Shown: one piece after another, positions 6,425 to 12,866 of the stretch
How positions within the stretch are numbered: the stretch's first letter is position 1
Layout of the letters: every line of letters begins with the position of its first letter
From: Peptococcaceae bacterium
GTDB taxonomy: Bacteria; Bacillota; Peptococcia; DRI-13; UBA5745
Length of the DNA: 31,878 nt
Reading direction: 5' to 3'
Assembly (NCBI GenBank): GCA_031264885.1
Contig: JAISDM010000062.1
Coordinates: forward strand, 1 to 31,878
The notes under the pieces: model-generated
The model's database searches: none
What the model saw: the letters and a program-made list of their open reading frames with translations, nothing else
Told to the model about the DNA's origin: nothing
Translations under genes and position numbers: made by a program

Positions 6425-7510
6425 TCACGCGGTCGCCTGTATGGCCGTTCTGTTCAAGCGGTTCCAGTGCTGCCGGTCCATTGTCAGTATGTCGAAGCCG
6501 ATGCTCTCCAGTTCGGTCGCCCTGTCATAGCTTTCTATGTCCTGACTGTGGCGCGTCACCGCGTTGGCAAGACCGTACAGCGTGAAGTTGTGTTCTTCGA
6601 TTAAACGGTTGAGAATGCCGCTTTCCTCGTTTTCAGACAGCTTAAAATCTCTGCTTGCCAATTTGACGACGGCGGGGACGTCGGTCGTGGTCATCCGCGC
6701 TTCGGACGCGCTTCGCATCATTCCGACGACCTGACTGAACCTGGCCTCGTCCACCGCGGCCTTGACCGTATCCTGAATCTTGAGCATAAAGGCGTGATCC
6801 TCCGCGGCCAGCGTCTCGTCGCTGTAGAGCAAATAGTTATCATCCACACTGTTTTCACTGCCGCGATGGATCCTTCTGGTTTTCGCGTTGTTCACCACCA
6901 TGCCGTTCATGCACACGAGCCGCAGAATCAACGGCTGAACACTGAACGAGCCATGCCCCACTTCGCTGTTCGTAATCATAACGCCCGCCTGCACGATGTC
7001 GCCCACGCTCACTTCTGCCTGAAGGCGCGGGTTAATGACCTTGATATACATGCGGGAATCGGTGATTTGGCAGCTCTTAAACTGTGCGTCCTTTATTTCG
7101 TCCAGAATAGGAAGCACAGTTTTCAGTATCTCAAGATTATCGATCCGCCGGTAACTGCTGCTCAAAAAGGCGCGCGCGGTTCCATCGAGGGTTCGCAGCA
7201 TTCGCTGCGCCGGTTCGTGTTTGAACCACGCGTTCACATTCATCGCGAGCAATTCGGGATAGGTGTCGAGCATCCGGTCATAGTATTTTGCCGGGATGTT
7301 GACATGGGTTCCAATTTGTCTGTGGGCAATGGGGTTCACGTCCAGAGGCTCAATAAAATCCGAACCCTCTTTCTCAAGAATTCTCATCGCAATGCCCGCT
7401 CCATTCGCTTCCATCTCAAGAAAGCGCGTGTCTACGCCATAGTCCGCTTTCGCGCTGCTTTGACGCGCGACTTCGGAGGCCATTTCCTGAATCGTTATGC
7501 CAGTTTTCAT
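6425..7510 (-). CDS. DUF932 family (plasmid/phage-like) protein
   Basis: This 361-aa product starts at ATG 7510 (MKTGITIQEM), with GAGGAGG 8 nt upstream. An upstream in-frame extension overlaps the previous gene and is not preferred. It matches the DUF932/TIGR03299 pattern: IPAKYYDRMLDTYPELLAMN and RTLDGTARAFLSSSYRRIDN near the N-terminal third, then GVMITNSEVGHGSFSVQP and RLVCMNGMV in the middle. The family is widespread on plasmids, phages and ICEs and often sits near recombination genes, but its activity is not established. It follows the membrane-protein gene by 13 nt. Confidence 0.8.
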   Translation of the reverse strand: MKTGITIQEMASEVARQSSAKADYGVDTRFLEMEANGAGIAMRILEKEGSDFIEPLDVNPIAHRQIGTHVNIPAKYYDRMLDTYPELLAMNVNAWFKHEPAQRMLRTLDGTARAFLSSSYRRIDNLEILKTVLPILDEIKDAQFKSCQITDSRMYIKVINPRLQAEVSVGDIVQAGVMITNSEVGHGSFSVQPLILRLVCMNGMVVNNAKTRRIHRGSENSVDDNYLLYSDETLAAEDHAFMLKIQDTVKAAVDEARFSQVVGMMRSASEARMTTTDVPAVVKLASRDFKLSENEESGILNRLIEEHNFTLYGLANAVTRHSQDIESYDRATELESIGFDILTMDRQHWNRLNRTAIQATA

Positions 7511-7523
7511 TGAGTCATCCTCC

Positions 7524-8333
7524 TCACCACGATACTTTGATGCAATCGTCCGCAACCGCCGCTGAAAGTCCCTGCTTTTCAATCACCTTGACGAGGGCCT
7601 GCCATACGCTTTTGCCCGGAAGATTTTTGAACTTGTCGCGCACTACCTCGCCGTCCGCCTGACGGGCGCAGATATCGCCGTTTTCCTTGACGACGAGGCT
7701 GGCGTGGCCGCGTGAGTTCAGATCGGCGACGCAGGCTTCAAGGATTTTCTTGCCTTGTATGCCGTACCATACCTCCGGGTCCACCGGTTGGCCGTTCCTG
7801 GGCTTTGGGGCGTCGGGGGCGCCGGCGCCTCTCAAATCGGCGAGCGGCACAATCCGCAGCATGTCACAGCCGATCCGCGCAAGCTGGTCGAACACAACAT
7901 CCGCATAATTGAAATCGGAGACGCCGTACAGCCGGATTCTGCCTGTGCCGCCCTCAGCGGCGAGTCTTTCGGGATTCTTTGAACACCATTCCCATGTCAC
8001 ATCAGGATAGGCGGATTTCAGATAAGACGAAATCCGGCAGTTGACATGACGGAGCAATACGGTTTCGACGGATCCGCCGGGATCAGGGTTATAAACCTCT
8101 CCGGACACAAACTCCGTCTGTTTGTTTCCCCTCGCGGCGCATTTTTTATCAAAAAACATGCCGATACGTTTTAAGCCTGAGCGCATAGCGCCTCCCAACA
8201 TCCAGATTCCCCATACGGCGAAGACAGCGGCCAGGTACCATATCTGTTCCGGACCTTTAACAAACGCCGATACCGCGAGGACTCCGGCGATCAGGAACGC
8301 GAGGCTCTTTTTGGATGCGTTTCCGCGTTTCAT
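7524..8333 (-). CDS. Membrane protein of unknown function, 269 aa
   Basis: ATG 8333 lies behind GAAAGGA. A basic N-terminus (MKRGNASKK) is followed by two membrane helices (about residues 9-26 and 31-50). A cytoplasmic soluble domain then contains Cys residues in RHVNCRISSYLK and CDMLRIVPL. The C-terminal part (KILEACVADLNSRGHASLVV) is alpha/beta. There is no known catalytic motif. It is the first sizeable gene after the terminator at 8373-8437 and is followed closely by the DUF932 gene. Confidence 0.7.
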   Translation of the reverse strand: MKRGNASKKSLAFLIAGVLAVSAFVKGPEQIWYLAAVFAVWGIWMLGGAMRSGLKRIGMFFDKKCAARGNKQTEFVSGEVYNPDPGGSVETVLLRHVNCRISSYLKSAYPDVTWEWCSKNPERLAAEGGTGRIRLYGVSDFNYADVVFDQLARIGCDMLRIVPLADLRGAGAPDAPKPRNGQPVDPEVWYGIQGKKILEACVADLNSRGHASLVVKENGDICARQADGEVVRDKFKNLPGKSVWQALVKVIEKQGLSAAVADDCIKVSW

Positions 8334-8372
8334 TCGTGTTGCCGTCCTTTCTTGAAATTTTTGTTTTCAAAC

Positions 8373-8437
8373 AAAAAAAAGAGGGACCGGCCACGCCTTT
8401 CAGTATATCTCTCTGAAAGAACGCAGCCGATCCCTCT
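8373..8437 (-). terminator. Long composite intrinsic terminator or attenuator
   Basis: The minus-strand RNA has AGAGGGAUCGGC pairing with GCCGGUCCCUCU (8380-8391 with 8426-8437, one U-G). Within it is an inner CUUUCAG/CUGAAAG hairpin, and it is followed by U8. It stands between leader RNA B and the first operon gene at 8333. Confidence 0.85.
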
Positions 8438-8594
8438 GATGCGCCGGAAACACCTCCGGCAAGTCTTCTCTGTCTCCGTCAATGACCCGGGCGGGGTACA
8501 TCTCAAGCGGAGCGTTTGGTTTGAACTGTCTTTTTCTCCTTTCCGCCGCGGCGCAGCCAAAATATCTATACAAAAAGCGCCAGTAATAATCCAC
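8400..8594 (-). CDS. Possible 64-aa protein in the operon leader (doubtful)
   Basis: A frame opens at GTG 8594 and ends inside the terminator stem at 8400. It begins MDYYWRFLYRYFG and contains RVIDGDREDLPEV, which resembles the C-terminal YIDGDRERLPA of the 5551-6384 product at both protein and DNA level. Against it: no Shine-Dalgarno, a GTG start lying inside the predicted 3' hairpin of RNA B, and biased Arg content. It may be a real short gene, a leader peptide or a decayed remnant. Confidence 0.3.
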   Translation of the reverse strand: MDYYWRFLYRYFGCAAAERRKRQFKPNAPLEMYPARVIDGDREDLPEVFPAHQRDRLRSFREIY

Positions 8595-8760
8595 CGGCCC
8601 GTCAAAACGGCGCGGCTATATACGACTGACGCTGATATACAAACTCAACCCTGCCCCGATCAAGAGGACTTGGGCGACAACGTGTGCAACGCGAGCTTCT
8701 CTCGCCATACAAACCGGGTGGTTTGCAAATCCCGAAGGATCACGCACAAGAATCAATGAC
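8571..8760 (-). ncRNA. Structured RNA, copy B, at the head of the accessory operon
   Basis: This is a homologue of the RNA at 343-540, transcribed leftwards from the promoter at 8767-8795. Hairpin 1 is GAUCC-UUCG-GGAUU (8728-8741). Hairpin 2 is GCAAACC-ACCC-GGUUUGU (8709-8726). The invariant blocks include GCGUUGCACACGUUGUCGCC and the UUGUGCGUG segment. Compared with copy A, both hairpins retain pairing through two-sided changes. A 3' GCGCC/GGCGC stem with UUUUUG (8571 onwards) may end or attenuate the transcript. It lies directly upstream of the operon 8333-1997, so a cis-acting leader role is possible. No riboswitch class is recognised. Confidence 0.7.
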
Positions 8761-8766
8761 AAGAGC

Positions 8767-8795
8767 ATTGTAACACTATATAACGATGGTGTCAA
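8767..8795 (-). promoter_or_regulatory. Sigma-A-type promoter of structured RNA copy B
   Basis: On the minus strand, TTGACA (8790-8795) and TACAAT (8767-8772) are 17 nt apart. The spacer ends TATATAGTGT, as in copy A. It is the only near-consensus promoter I can see for the accessory operon. Confidence 0.8.
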
Positions 8796-8833
8796 GGGGT
8801 ATAAACGCTATATATAGATATTTTATTTTGTTC

Positions 8834-9406
8834 TTATTTGATTATGTAAGCCGCCAAAGCCGTTTTTTGTTTATCAAGATATGCCGCTTGTGCCACTGTA
8901 AGGTTGGCTGTTCTTTGAGCAAGCAACTTTTTCTCCGCCAAGTTAATTCCTGGGGAGCGAATGATATTGCCTATTCGGGTACGATGGGAAATACAAGCTA
9001 TATGAAATGAATCTTTGGGCATCCCTTTGACTCGATATTTTGAACGATGCGGAAATGTCATGTCAGCAACATAATATGCACTCGCACTATCAACAGCTTC
9101 CAAAGCCAAAAGCGCATCATCCAAGCCTTGTATGGCCTGCGTCAAACTGTTTGATGTTTGTGTATCGGATGGATCACAGAATTGCAGTTCTTGAGTTATG
9201 AACGCTTTTTCAGATAAAATCAAGGATGCTAAGTCCTTAGCAGCTTGAAAATGTGCCTCCAGAAATACATCCATCGCATACGCAAGTCCATTCCGATAGC
9301 TGGTTCTCCCTGTAGCTTCAAGCCCTTCCGTGTCGAGCCATTTACGGCCTTGGTCAATTTCTGCCGCACAATCAACGATCCTAGCGATTAAGCCAATCTG
9401 TTCCAA
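8834..9406 (-). CDS. Hypothetical protein in AT-richer cargo pair, 190 aa
   Basis: This starts at TTG 9406 with GGAGG about 6 nt upstream. The product is soluble and mostly helical (EAHFQAAKDLASLILSEKAF, LTQAIQGLDDALLALEAVDS), with a Tyr/Lys-containing C-terminal segment. It overlaps the 9381-9614 gene by 26 nt, so the two form a coupled pair. Both are visibly richer in A/T than the flanking genes, which suggests separate acquisition. The two-gene overlap resembles toxin-antitoxin or defence cassettes, but I recognise neither protein. Confidence 0.65.
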   Translation of the reverse strand: MEQIGLIARIVDCAAEIDQGRKWLDTEGLEATGRTSYRNGLAYAMDVFLEAHFQAAKDLASLILSEKAFITQELQFCDPSDTQTSNSLTQAIQGLDDALLALEAVDSASAYYVADMTFPHRSKYRVKGMPKDSFHIACISHRTRIGNIIRSPGINLAEKKLLAQRTANLTVAQAAYLDKQKTALAAYIIK

Positions 9407-9614
9407 ATTGAGCCTCCGCTTCCGCTAAATTCCATCCGGCTTGAATTAAACATTCCACACCCACATTTTCTTTTACAAACTTAGCTAAGTAAGCAGGTAA
9501 CGGGATAGTCCTTTTCATAGCGACTGCCTCCGCTATTTTTCCCTCTTTTTTCAGTTCAAGTGATTGCATGTAGATATCAGCTTTTTCATGCTCGGTCATA
9601 AGCCTATGTTCCAT
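9381..9614 (-). CDS. Small hypothetical partner protein, 77 aa
   Basis: ATG 9614 (MEHRLMTEHEKADIYMQ) is preferred because GAAGGCGGTG lies about 7 nt upstream. The protein is a charged helical one ending in AGWNLAEAEAQFGTDWLNR. The gene is translationally coupled to the 190-aa gene. A small protein just upstream of and overlapping a larger one is the usual antitoxin-first order, but no antitoxin motif is visible. Confidence 0.6.
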   Translation of the reverse strand: MEHRLMTEHEKADIYMQSLELKKEGKIAEAVAMKRTIPLPAYLAKFVKENVGVECLIQAGWNLAEAEAQFGTDWLNR

Positions 9615-9634
9615 AATCATCACCGCCTTCGTTG

Positions 9635-10108
9635 TCATTGTATCACACTCGGCTGCGAATGGGTACAGATTTCCTCAAATCCTAAGAAATAATCGGAGGA
9701 AAGGGCAGCATCGAAATACCCGCTGCCTGTGGACAGTCGCTCGCCCTGTTTGAAATAGAAGCGGTATCGGCGCCCGATTTTGATCTTGGATCCTTTCCCG
9801 AGCCGAAGGGTCGTTTCGATCCCAGCGCCGTCCATGATCTTTACCGTGAATTGCTTCCGGAAAGGCTTCGAGGACGCCTCGACGCAGGCGCCCTCGATCA
9901 CTTCGTATTTTTGTTTTGCGGCGACGTTATACAGATTCACGCAGCGGACCGTGCTGAAAGCGAACACAAGGCCGCTCAGCGCGAGCGTGACGGCGTCTCC
10001 CGAGAAAACATAGTAGGCCGCGCCTGTCACCAGGCAGCCGGCGCCGATCAGCGCCGTGAGCAGCACTCTTTGAAGCAGCGCCTTCGGGCAGTTCTTGAGC
10101 GTGTTCAT
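9635..10108 (-). CDS. Membrane protein of unknown function, 157 aa
   Basis: ATG 10108 begins MNTLKNCPKALLQRV, followed by two hydrophobic helices (about 14-35 and 39-57). A cytoplasmic or extracellular beta-rich domain then has charged strands (QFTVKIMDGAGIETTLRLGK, KIKIGRRYRFYFKQGE). It ends with GFEEICTHSQPSVIQ. It lies 25 nt downstream of the sigma-factor gene and is probably in the same operon. No family name can be given. Confidence 0.65.
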   Translation of the reverse strand: MNTLKNCPKALLQRVLLTALIGAGCLVTGAAYYVFSGDAVTLALSGLVFAFSTVRCVNLYNVAAKQKYEVIEGACVEASSKPFRKQFTVKIMDGAGIETTLRLGKGSKIKIGRRYRFYFKQGERLSTGSGYFDAALSSDYFLGFEEICTHSQPSVIQ

Positions 10109-10133
10109 CCCGTATGATCCAATCCTTTCAAAT

Positions 10134-10757
10134 TTACGCGGCTGTAAGTTCCGTCATAAACCGCTCGTTCCGGCGCAGCTTGCCTTTCGCCCGGGATATC
10201 CACGCGCCGACGTGGTTCTGCTCAACGCCCCACAAGTGGGCAATCTCCGCGCCGGTGTAACCCTTGGCTTTCAGTTCCAGCGCGTCAATCCCAAGCCGGG
10301 TCACGCCGCCGTACTCAGATTTGGTTGATTCCAGCAAGCCGAATACCGCGATGTCCGACAATAACTTGTCATATGTATCCTCAGCGGCATAGCTGCCTTT
10401 GTCATTCTCGCCGTCGCCTGACTTCTGTGACAAATCGGCTATGCTGACGACGTTTTTATGCTTCCCGAATATTTTCTTGCAATAGGTAAACAGTCCGTTC
10501 CGCACGACTACCTGCGCGTATGTTTCAAACGCCGCCGTTTCACCGTCGTATGTGACGGCCGCGTGACACAGGCACAGGCAGCCTTCTTGAAACAGATCGT
10601 CGTAACCGAGTCCGGGGATGCTTTCGTTGACCGTGATATGGTGATATATCGCCCATTTCACGATGTCGGTGTGTCCGGCGACAAGATTCCTCTGGGCTTC
10701 ATTTAGAACCATCCGTCTGGTCACGGATAACACCTCGCTTTCGTTTGTGTTTGTCAT
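10134..10757 (-). CDS. Sigma-70-like RNA polymerase sigma factor
   Basis: This 207-aa protein has sigma region 2 at about residues 22-98, with DDLFQEGCLCLCHAAVTY and FETYAQVVVRNGLFTYCKK typical of the core-binding and -10-recognition helices. A C-terminal helix-turn-helix (about 155-197: ALELKAKGYTGAEIAHLWGV, then VGAWISRAKGKLRR) matches region 4. A linker of about 50 residues separates them. It likely directs transcription of element genes. Its ATG overlaps the stop of the antitoxin gene (ATGA), so both come from the promoter at 11017-11045. Confidence 0.8.
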   Translation of the reverse strand: MTNTNESEVLSVTRRMVLNEAQRNLVAGHTDIVKWAIYHHITVNESIPGLGYDDLFQEGCLCLCHAAVTYDGETAAFETYAQVVVRNGLFTYCKKIFGKHKNVVSIADLSQKSGDGENDKGSYAAEDTYDKLLSDIAVFGLLESTKSEYGGVTRLGIDALELKAKGYTGAEIAHLWGVEQNHVGAWISRAKGKLRRNERFMTELTAA

Positions 10758-10996
10758 TTCGCCAGTTCTTCAAAAGCGTGGATATGCTTCGCCATGATCC
10801 TCATCGCCGCCTCATCCACATCAACATCGGTCGCAACAGCGTTTTGACGGAAAAGGTTGTAGTCCAACAGCACATAGCGCGGGGCGTTGTTCTTGAGAAT
10901 GATCGCCGTTCCTCTCTCGTCCACAAGGCGGGCAACCCTTGAAAAATTCTGGTTCGCTTCCGACATGGAAACGAGGTTTTCAGCGTTAATATTCAT
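10754..10996 (-). CDS. Phd/YefM-type antitoxin-like DNA-binding protein
   Basis: ATG 10996 (MNINAENLVSMSEANQNFSR) is preceded by GAGGAGG. The 80-aa product has the Phd/YefM N-terminal fold: SMSEANQNFSRVARLVDERG, then AIILKNNAPRYVLLDYN. Such proteins bind their own promoter and neutralise a partner toxin. No toxin gene lies next to it; instead the 3' end overlaps a sigma factor by 4 nt. It may therefore act as a stand-alone regulator of the sigma factor. A promoter lies immediately upstream. Confidence 0.75.
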   Translation of the reverse strand: MNINAENLVSMSEANQNFSRVARLVDERGTAIILKNNAPRYVLLDYNLFRQNAVATDVDVDEAAMRIMAKHIHAFEELAK

Positions 10997-11016
10997 AGCG
11001 CGCCTCCTCATATCAC

Positions 11017-11045
11017 AGTATAACACATTACTAGGATAAATGCAA
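11017..11045 (-). promoter_or_regulatory. Promoter of the antitoxin-sigma operon
   Basis: On the minus strand, TTGCAT (11040-11045) and TATACT (11017-11022) are spaced 17 nt apart. The -10 end includes GTGTTATACTGTGATA, a near-dyad that could be the autoregulatory operator of the Phd-like protein. Confidence 0.65.
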
Positions 11046-11065
11046 CCTAAATATTTGGGGAATAT

Positions 11066-11467
11066 TTACGGCTTGAATACGCATTGGCCGTCTGTAAATT
11101 TTGGATAACAGCCTTGGTATTCCTTATTTACGCGGTGGCAGATGTTCAGGCTCGCGGCCTGCAGCAAGGCGCAGTCATCCGGTGAGCTGACATGCCATTC
11201 CAGCCACAGCGCGTACAGCGATTCAAAGTCATGCCGGCTGAGAACCGCCCGGCACTCGGATTTATCTGCGATTAATCCCGTCATACTTTGTATGGCGCCG
11301 GCGGGGATCACCACAGGCTGCCCGTCGTAATCGGGAACCATAAGGAATCCCGGACAGGGCGCGGCTTTACCGTATGGGCATCCGCCGCACTGGATATAGA
11401 TGGAATTCCGCCAGTTTCCTTTGGCCGCGATCAGGAAGGAAAAGAGAGGACATGTTTTGCTTTCCAT
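11066..11467 (-). CDS. Cys-rich hypothetical protein, 133 aa
   Basis: The start is ATG 11467 (MESKTCPLFSF), with GAAGG 8 nt upstream. A GTG three codons earlier is less likely. The protein has many cysteines: CPLF at the N-terminus, a CGGCPYGKAAPCPGF cluster, and single Cys residues later, including two near the C-terminus. It looks like a small metal- or disulfide-containing domain. No family is recognised. It lies 36 nt after the pilin-gene terminator, so it may be expressed by read-through. Confidence 0.6.
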   Translation of the reverse strand: MESKTCPLFSFLIAAKGNWRNSIYIQCGGCPYGKAAPCPGFLMVPDYDGQPVVIPAGAIQSMTGLIADKSECRAVLSRHDFESLYALWLEWHVSSPDDCALLQAASLNICHRVNKEYQGCYPKFTDGQCVFKP

Positions 11468-11502
11468 GTTTTTCACCTTCGTTACGTAGTATTTGAAAAA
11501 AT

Positions 11503-11542
11503 AAAAAAAGGGACGGCGTCACATAAAGCATGGCCGTCCCTT
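11503..11542 (-). terminator. Intrinsic terminator after the pilin-like gene
   Basis: The minus-strand RNA pairs AAGGGACGGC (11533-11542) with GCCGUCCCUU (11508-11517) and is followed by UUUUUAUUUUUUC. The stem is 10 bp and perfect. Confidence 0.9.
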
Positions 11543-11561
11543 CCACCTTCTGTCAGCGATA

Positions 11562-11783
11562 TTACGAGAAAAGACTGTTGATGACCTCTGTGATACGTGG
11601 GATAATGGTTCCGTTGAATATCAGCGTGATCGCCGCCAGCAGCAGCGCGCCCAGCACCACCGCAATGATGACCTTCACGGCGTCGCTGATGTAGAAATCG
11701 CCGCGCTGGTTGGATACGGCCACGCGTACCCTGGTCGTAAGCGCGGACGCTTTGCCGCGCGCGTAAGCAATGATCTTAGTCAT
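11562..11783 (-). CDS. Pilin-like small membrane protein (DUF6133-like)
   Basis: This 73-aa protein starts at ATG 11783 behind AGGAGG. A basic leader (1-27) is followed by G28-D-F-Y-I-S-D34 and a long hydrophobic helix (about 35-57: AVKVIIAVVLGALLLAAITL), ending in a short amphipathic tail. This resembles Flp-type prepilins processed after Gly by a TadV peptidase, and the DUF6133 proteins seen in Clostridia ICEs. The acidic residue is at +6 as Asp rather than the usual +5 Glu, so substrate status is an inference. It lies at the end of the Tad cluster between two terminators and could be the most abundant subunit, expressed separately. Confidence 0.7.
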   Translation of the reverse strand: MTKIIAYARGKASALTTRVRVAVSNQRGDFYISDAVKVIIAVVLGALLLAAITLIFNGTIIPRITEVINSLFS

Positions 11784-11819
11784 ACAACCCTCCTGATCAA
11801 ACGAATTTTCTTTCAGCTC

Positions 11820-11859
11820 AAAAAATGAGCGGATCGGCAGGCGTCACCCGTCCGATCCG
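11820..11859 (-). terminator. Intrinsic terminator or attenuator upstream of the pilin-like gene
   Basis: CGGAUCGG (852-859 of the 11 kb segment, minus sense) pairs with CCGAUCCG (11830-11837), followed by CUCAUUUUUUGAG. It ends 37 nt before the pilin ATG. The stop codon of a possible 28-codon ORF lies within its loop. Confidence 0.8.
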
Positions 11860-11930
11860 TTTCCGCGTATTGAACGGTTTAACTTTGCCGCGCCGGACGG
11901 CGCTAAATGAAACCACTGTAATACAAACAT
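11844..11930 (-). CDS. Possible 28-aa leader peptide
   Basis: ATG 11930 is preceded by AAAGGGTGAG, a good ribosome site. The peptide is MFVLQWFHLAPSGAAKLNRS plus IRGNGSDG, and the stop lies within the loop of the terminator at 11820-11859. The geometry (short ORF, terminator, pilin gene) is that of an attenuator leader peptide, but there is no independent evidence of translation. Confidence 0.3.
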   Translation of the reverse strand: MFVLQWFHLAPSGAAKLNRSIRGNGSDG

Positions 11931-11954
11931 CTCACCCTTTCATATTGGGATCAT

Positions 11955-11975
11955 ATAAAAAACCCTCCGCAGAGG
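11955..11975 (-). terminator. Weak terminator after the TadC-like gene
   Basis: The minus-strand RNA CCUC-UGCG-GAGG is followed by GUUUUUUAUAU, directly after the tadC stop. The stem is only 4-5 bp. Confidence 0.45.
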
Positions 11976-11983
11976 CAGAGAGA

Positions 11984-12862
11984 CTAACCGAAGAAGACGC
12001 CGAGAGACTCAACGACTTCGGTGACGAGTACCACTAAATAAATAATGATGATGCAAATCAACATCATCATTGAGTATTTCTGTATTTTTTTCGGGCGCTT
12101 GGCGGCTTCTTTCTTGAGGTTATTCAGTTCGATCTGCCGCATATCGAAACAGATCATCTTGAAATACATCCGCTGGTCGTCGCCGCGCAAAGTCCCTATG
12201 AGGCCGCGTACCACATCGCTGAGCAAGGGGCTTCCGACGCGACTCTCAAACCGGATCAGGGCGTTTTCGTAGTTGCCGGTTTTCATGTCAGCGGTGGTCT
12301 GATCGAGTTCCTGCCTGAACTCTTGGCCGGTCACCCGCTTGTACCGCGACAGGATTTTTAATACGTCGCGGTCGTTTTCGAGATTCTGGGCAATCGTCAG
12401 GGCGAATCTCGGGATCTCAGCCTCAATGACCTTTTTGCGCTTTCTGACGAAATCGAAAGCGGCGTAATAGGTGGAAAACCACAGCGTCACCGCCAGTCCG
12501 ACTACGACCATTGCCAATAGGGGCTGCAGGATAAAAACCGGCGCCGAACACAGGGCGACGAGGGCGGCGGTGATGTACGCTTTCAGCGTGTACACCTCCG
12601 GGCCGGCCTCGACCCCGGCGATGGTCAGTACCGCTTGGAGCTTGGCCCGTTTCAGCTTGTCCAGCTTGATGTATTTCTCGAAGAACAAGGCGACGCGGGT
12701 AATGTAGACGTCCAGCAGCTTGTCGCTTTTGACGCCTTGCTGCTTTTTGCTGAGCAGCATCATCCTTGAGGTTCTGGCGGTGGGGATGTCCGCGAAAGCG
12801 CAGGACAGGTAATATGCCCCGAACCCTGTGAATACGCAAGCTAACAGTACAAGAAATCCCAT
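11984..12862 (-). CDS. tadC-like: TadC-like type II/IV secretion inner-membrane platform protein
   Basis: The start is ATG 12862 (MGFLVLLACVF), with GAGGGG 7 nt upstream. The product is 292 aa. It has an N-terminal membrane helix (about 2-22) and a central helix pair (about 95-135, with LQPLLAMVVVGLAVTLWF). A cytoplasmic T2SSF-type segment (EAEIPRFALTIAQNLENDRD, then VLKILSRYKRV) follows, and the C-terminal membrane helix is about 263-285. TadB and TadC form the platform on which the CpaF ATPase drives pilus assembly. The start overlaps the stop of the TadB-like gene, so the pair is coupled. Confidence 0.75.
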   Translation of the reverse strand: MGFLVLLACVFTGFGAYYLSCAFADIPTARTSRMMLLSKKQQGVKSDKLLDVYITRVALFFEKYIKLDKLKRAKLQAVLTIAGVEAGPEVYTLKAYITAALVALCSAPVFILQPLLAMVVVGLAVTLWFSTYYAAFDFVRKRKKVIEAEIPRFALTIAQNLENDRDVLKILSRYKRVTGQEFRQELDQTTADMKTGNYENALIRFESRVGSPLLSDVVRGLIGTLRGDDQRMYFKMICFDMRQIELNNLKKEAAKRPKKIQKYSMMMLICIIIIYLVVLVTEVVESLGVFFG

Positions 12863-12866
12863 AGTC

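Noticed and set aside
8330..8605. A 91-codon minus-strand frame from TTG 8605 overlapping the start at 8333
   Set aside because: It has no ribosome site, crosses the 12-bp terminator and reads as Arg/Lys-rich low-quality sequence.
10754..11476. The Cys-rich 133-aa protein as the toxin partner of the Phd-like antitoxin
   Set aside because: It lies upstream of a separate promoter, shows no toxin motif, and the antitoxin overlaps the sigma gene instead.
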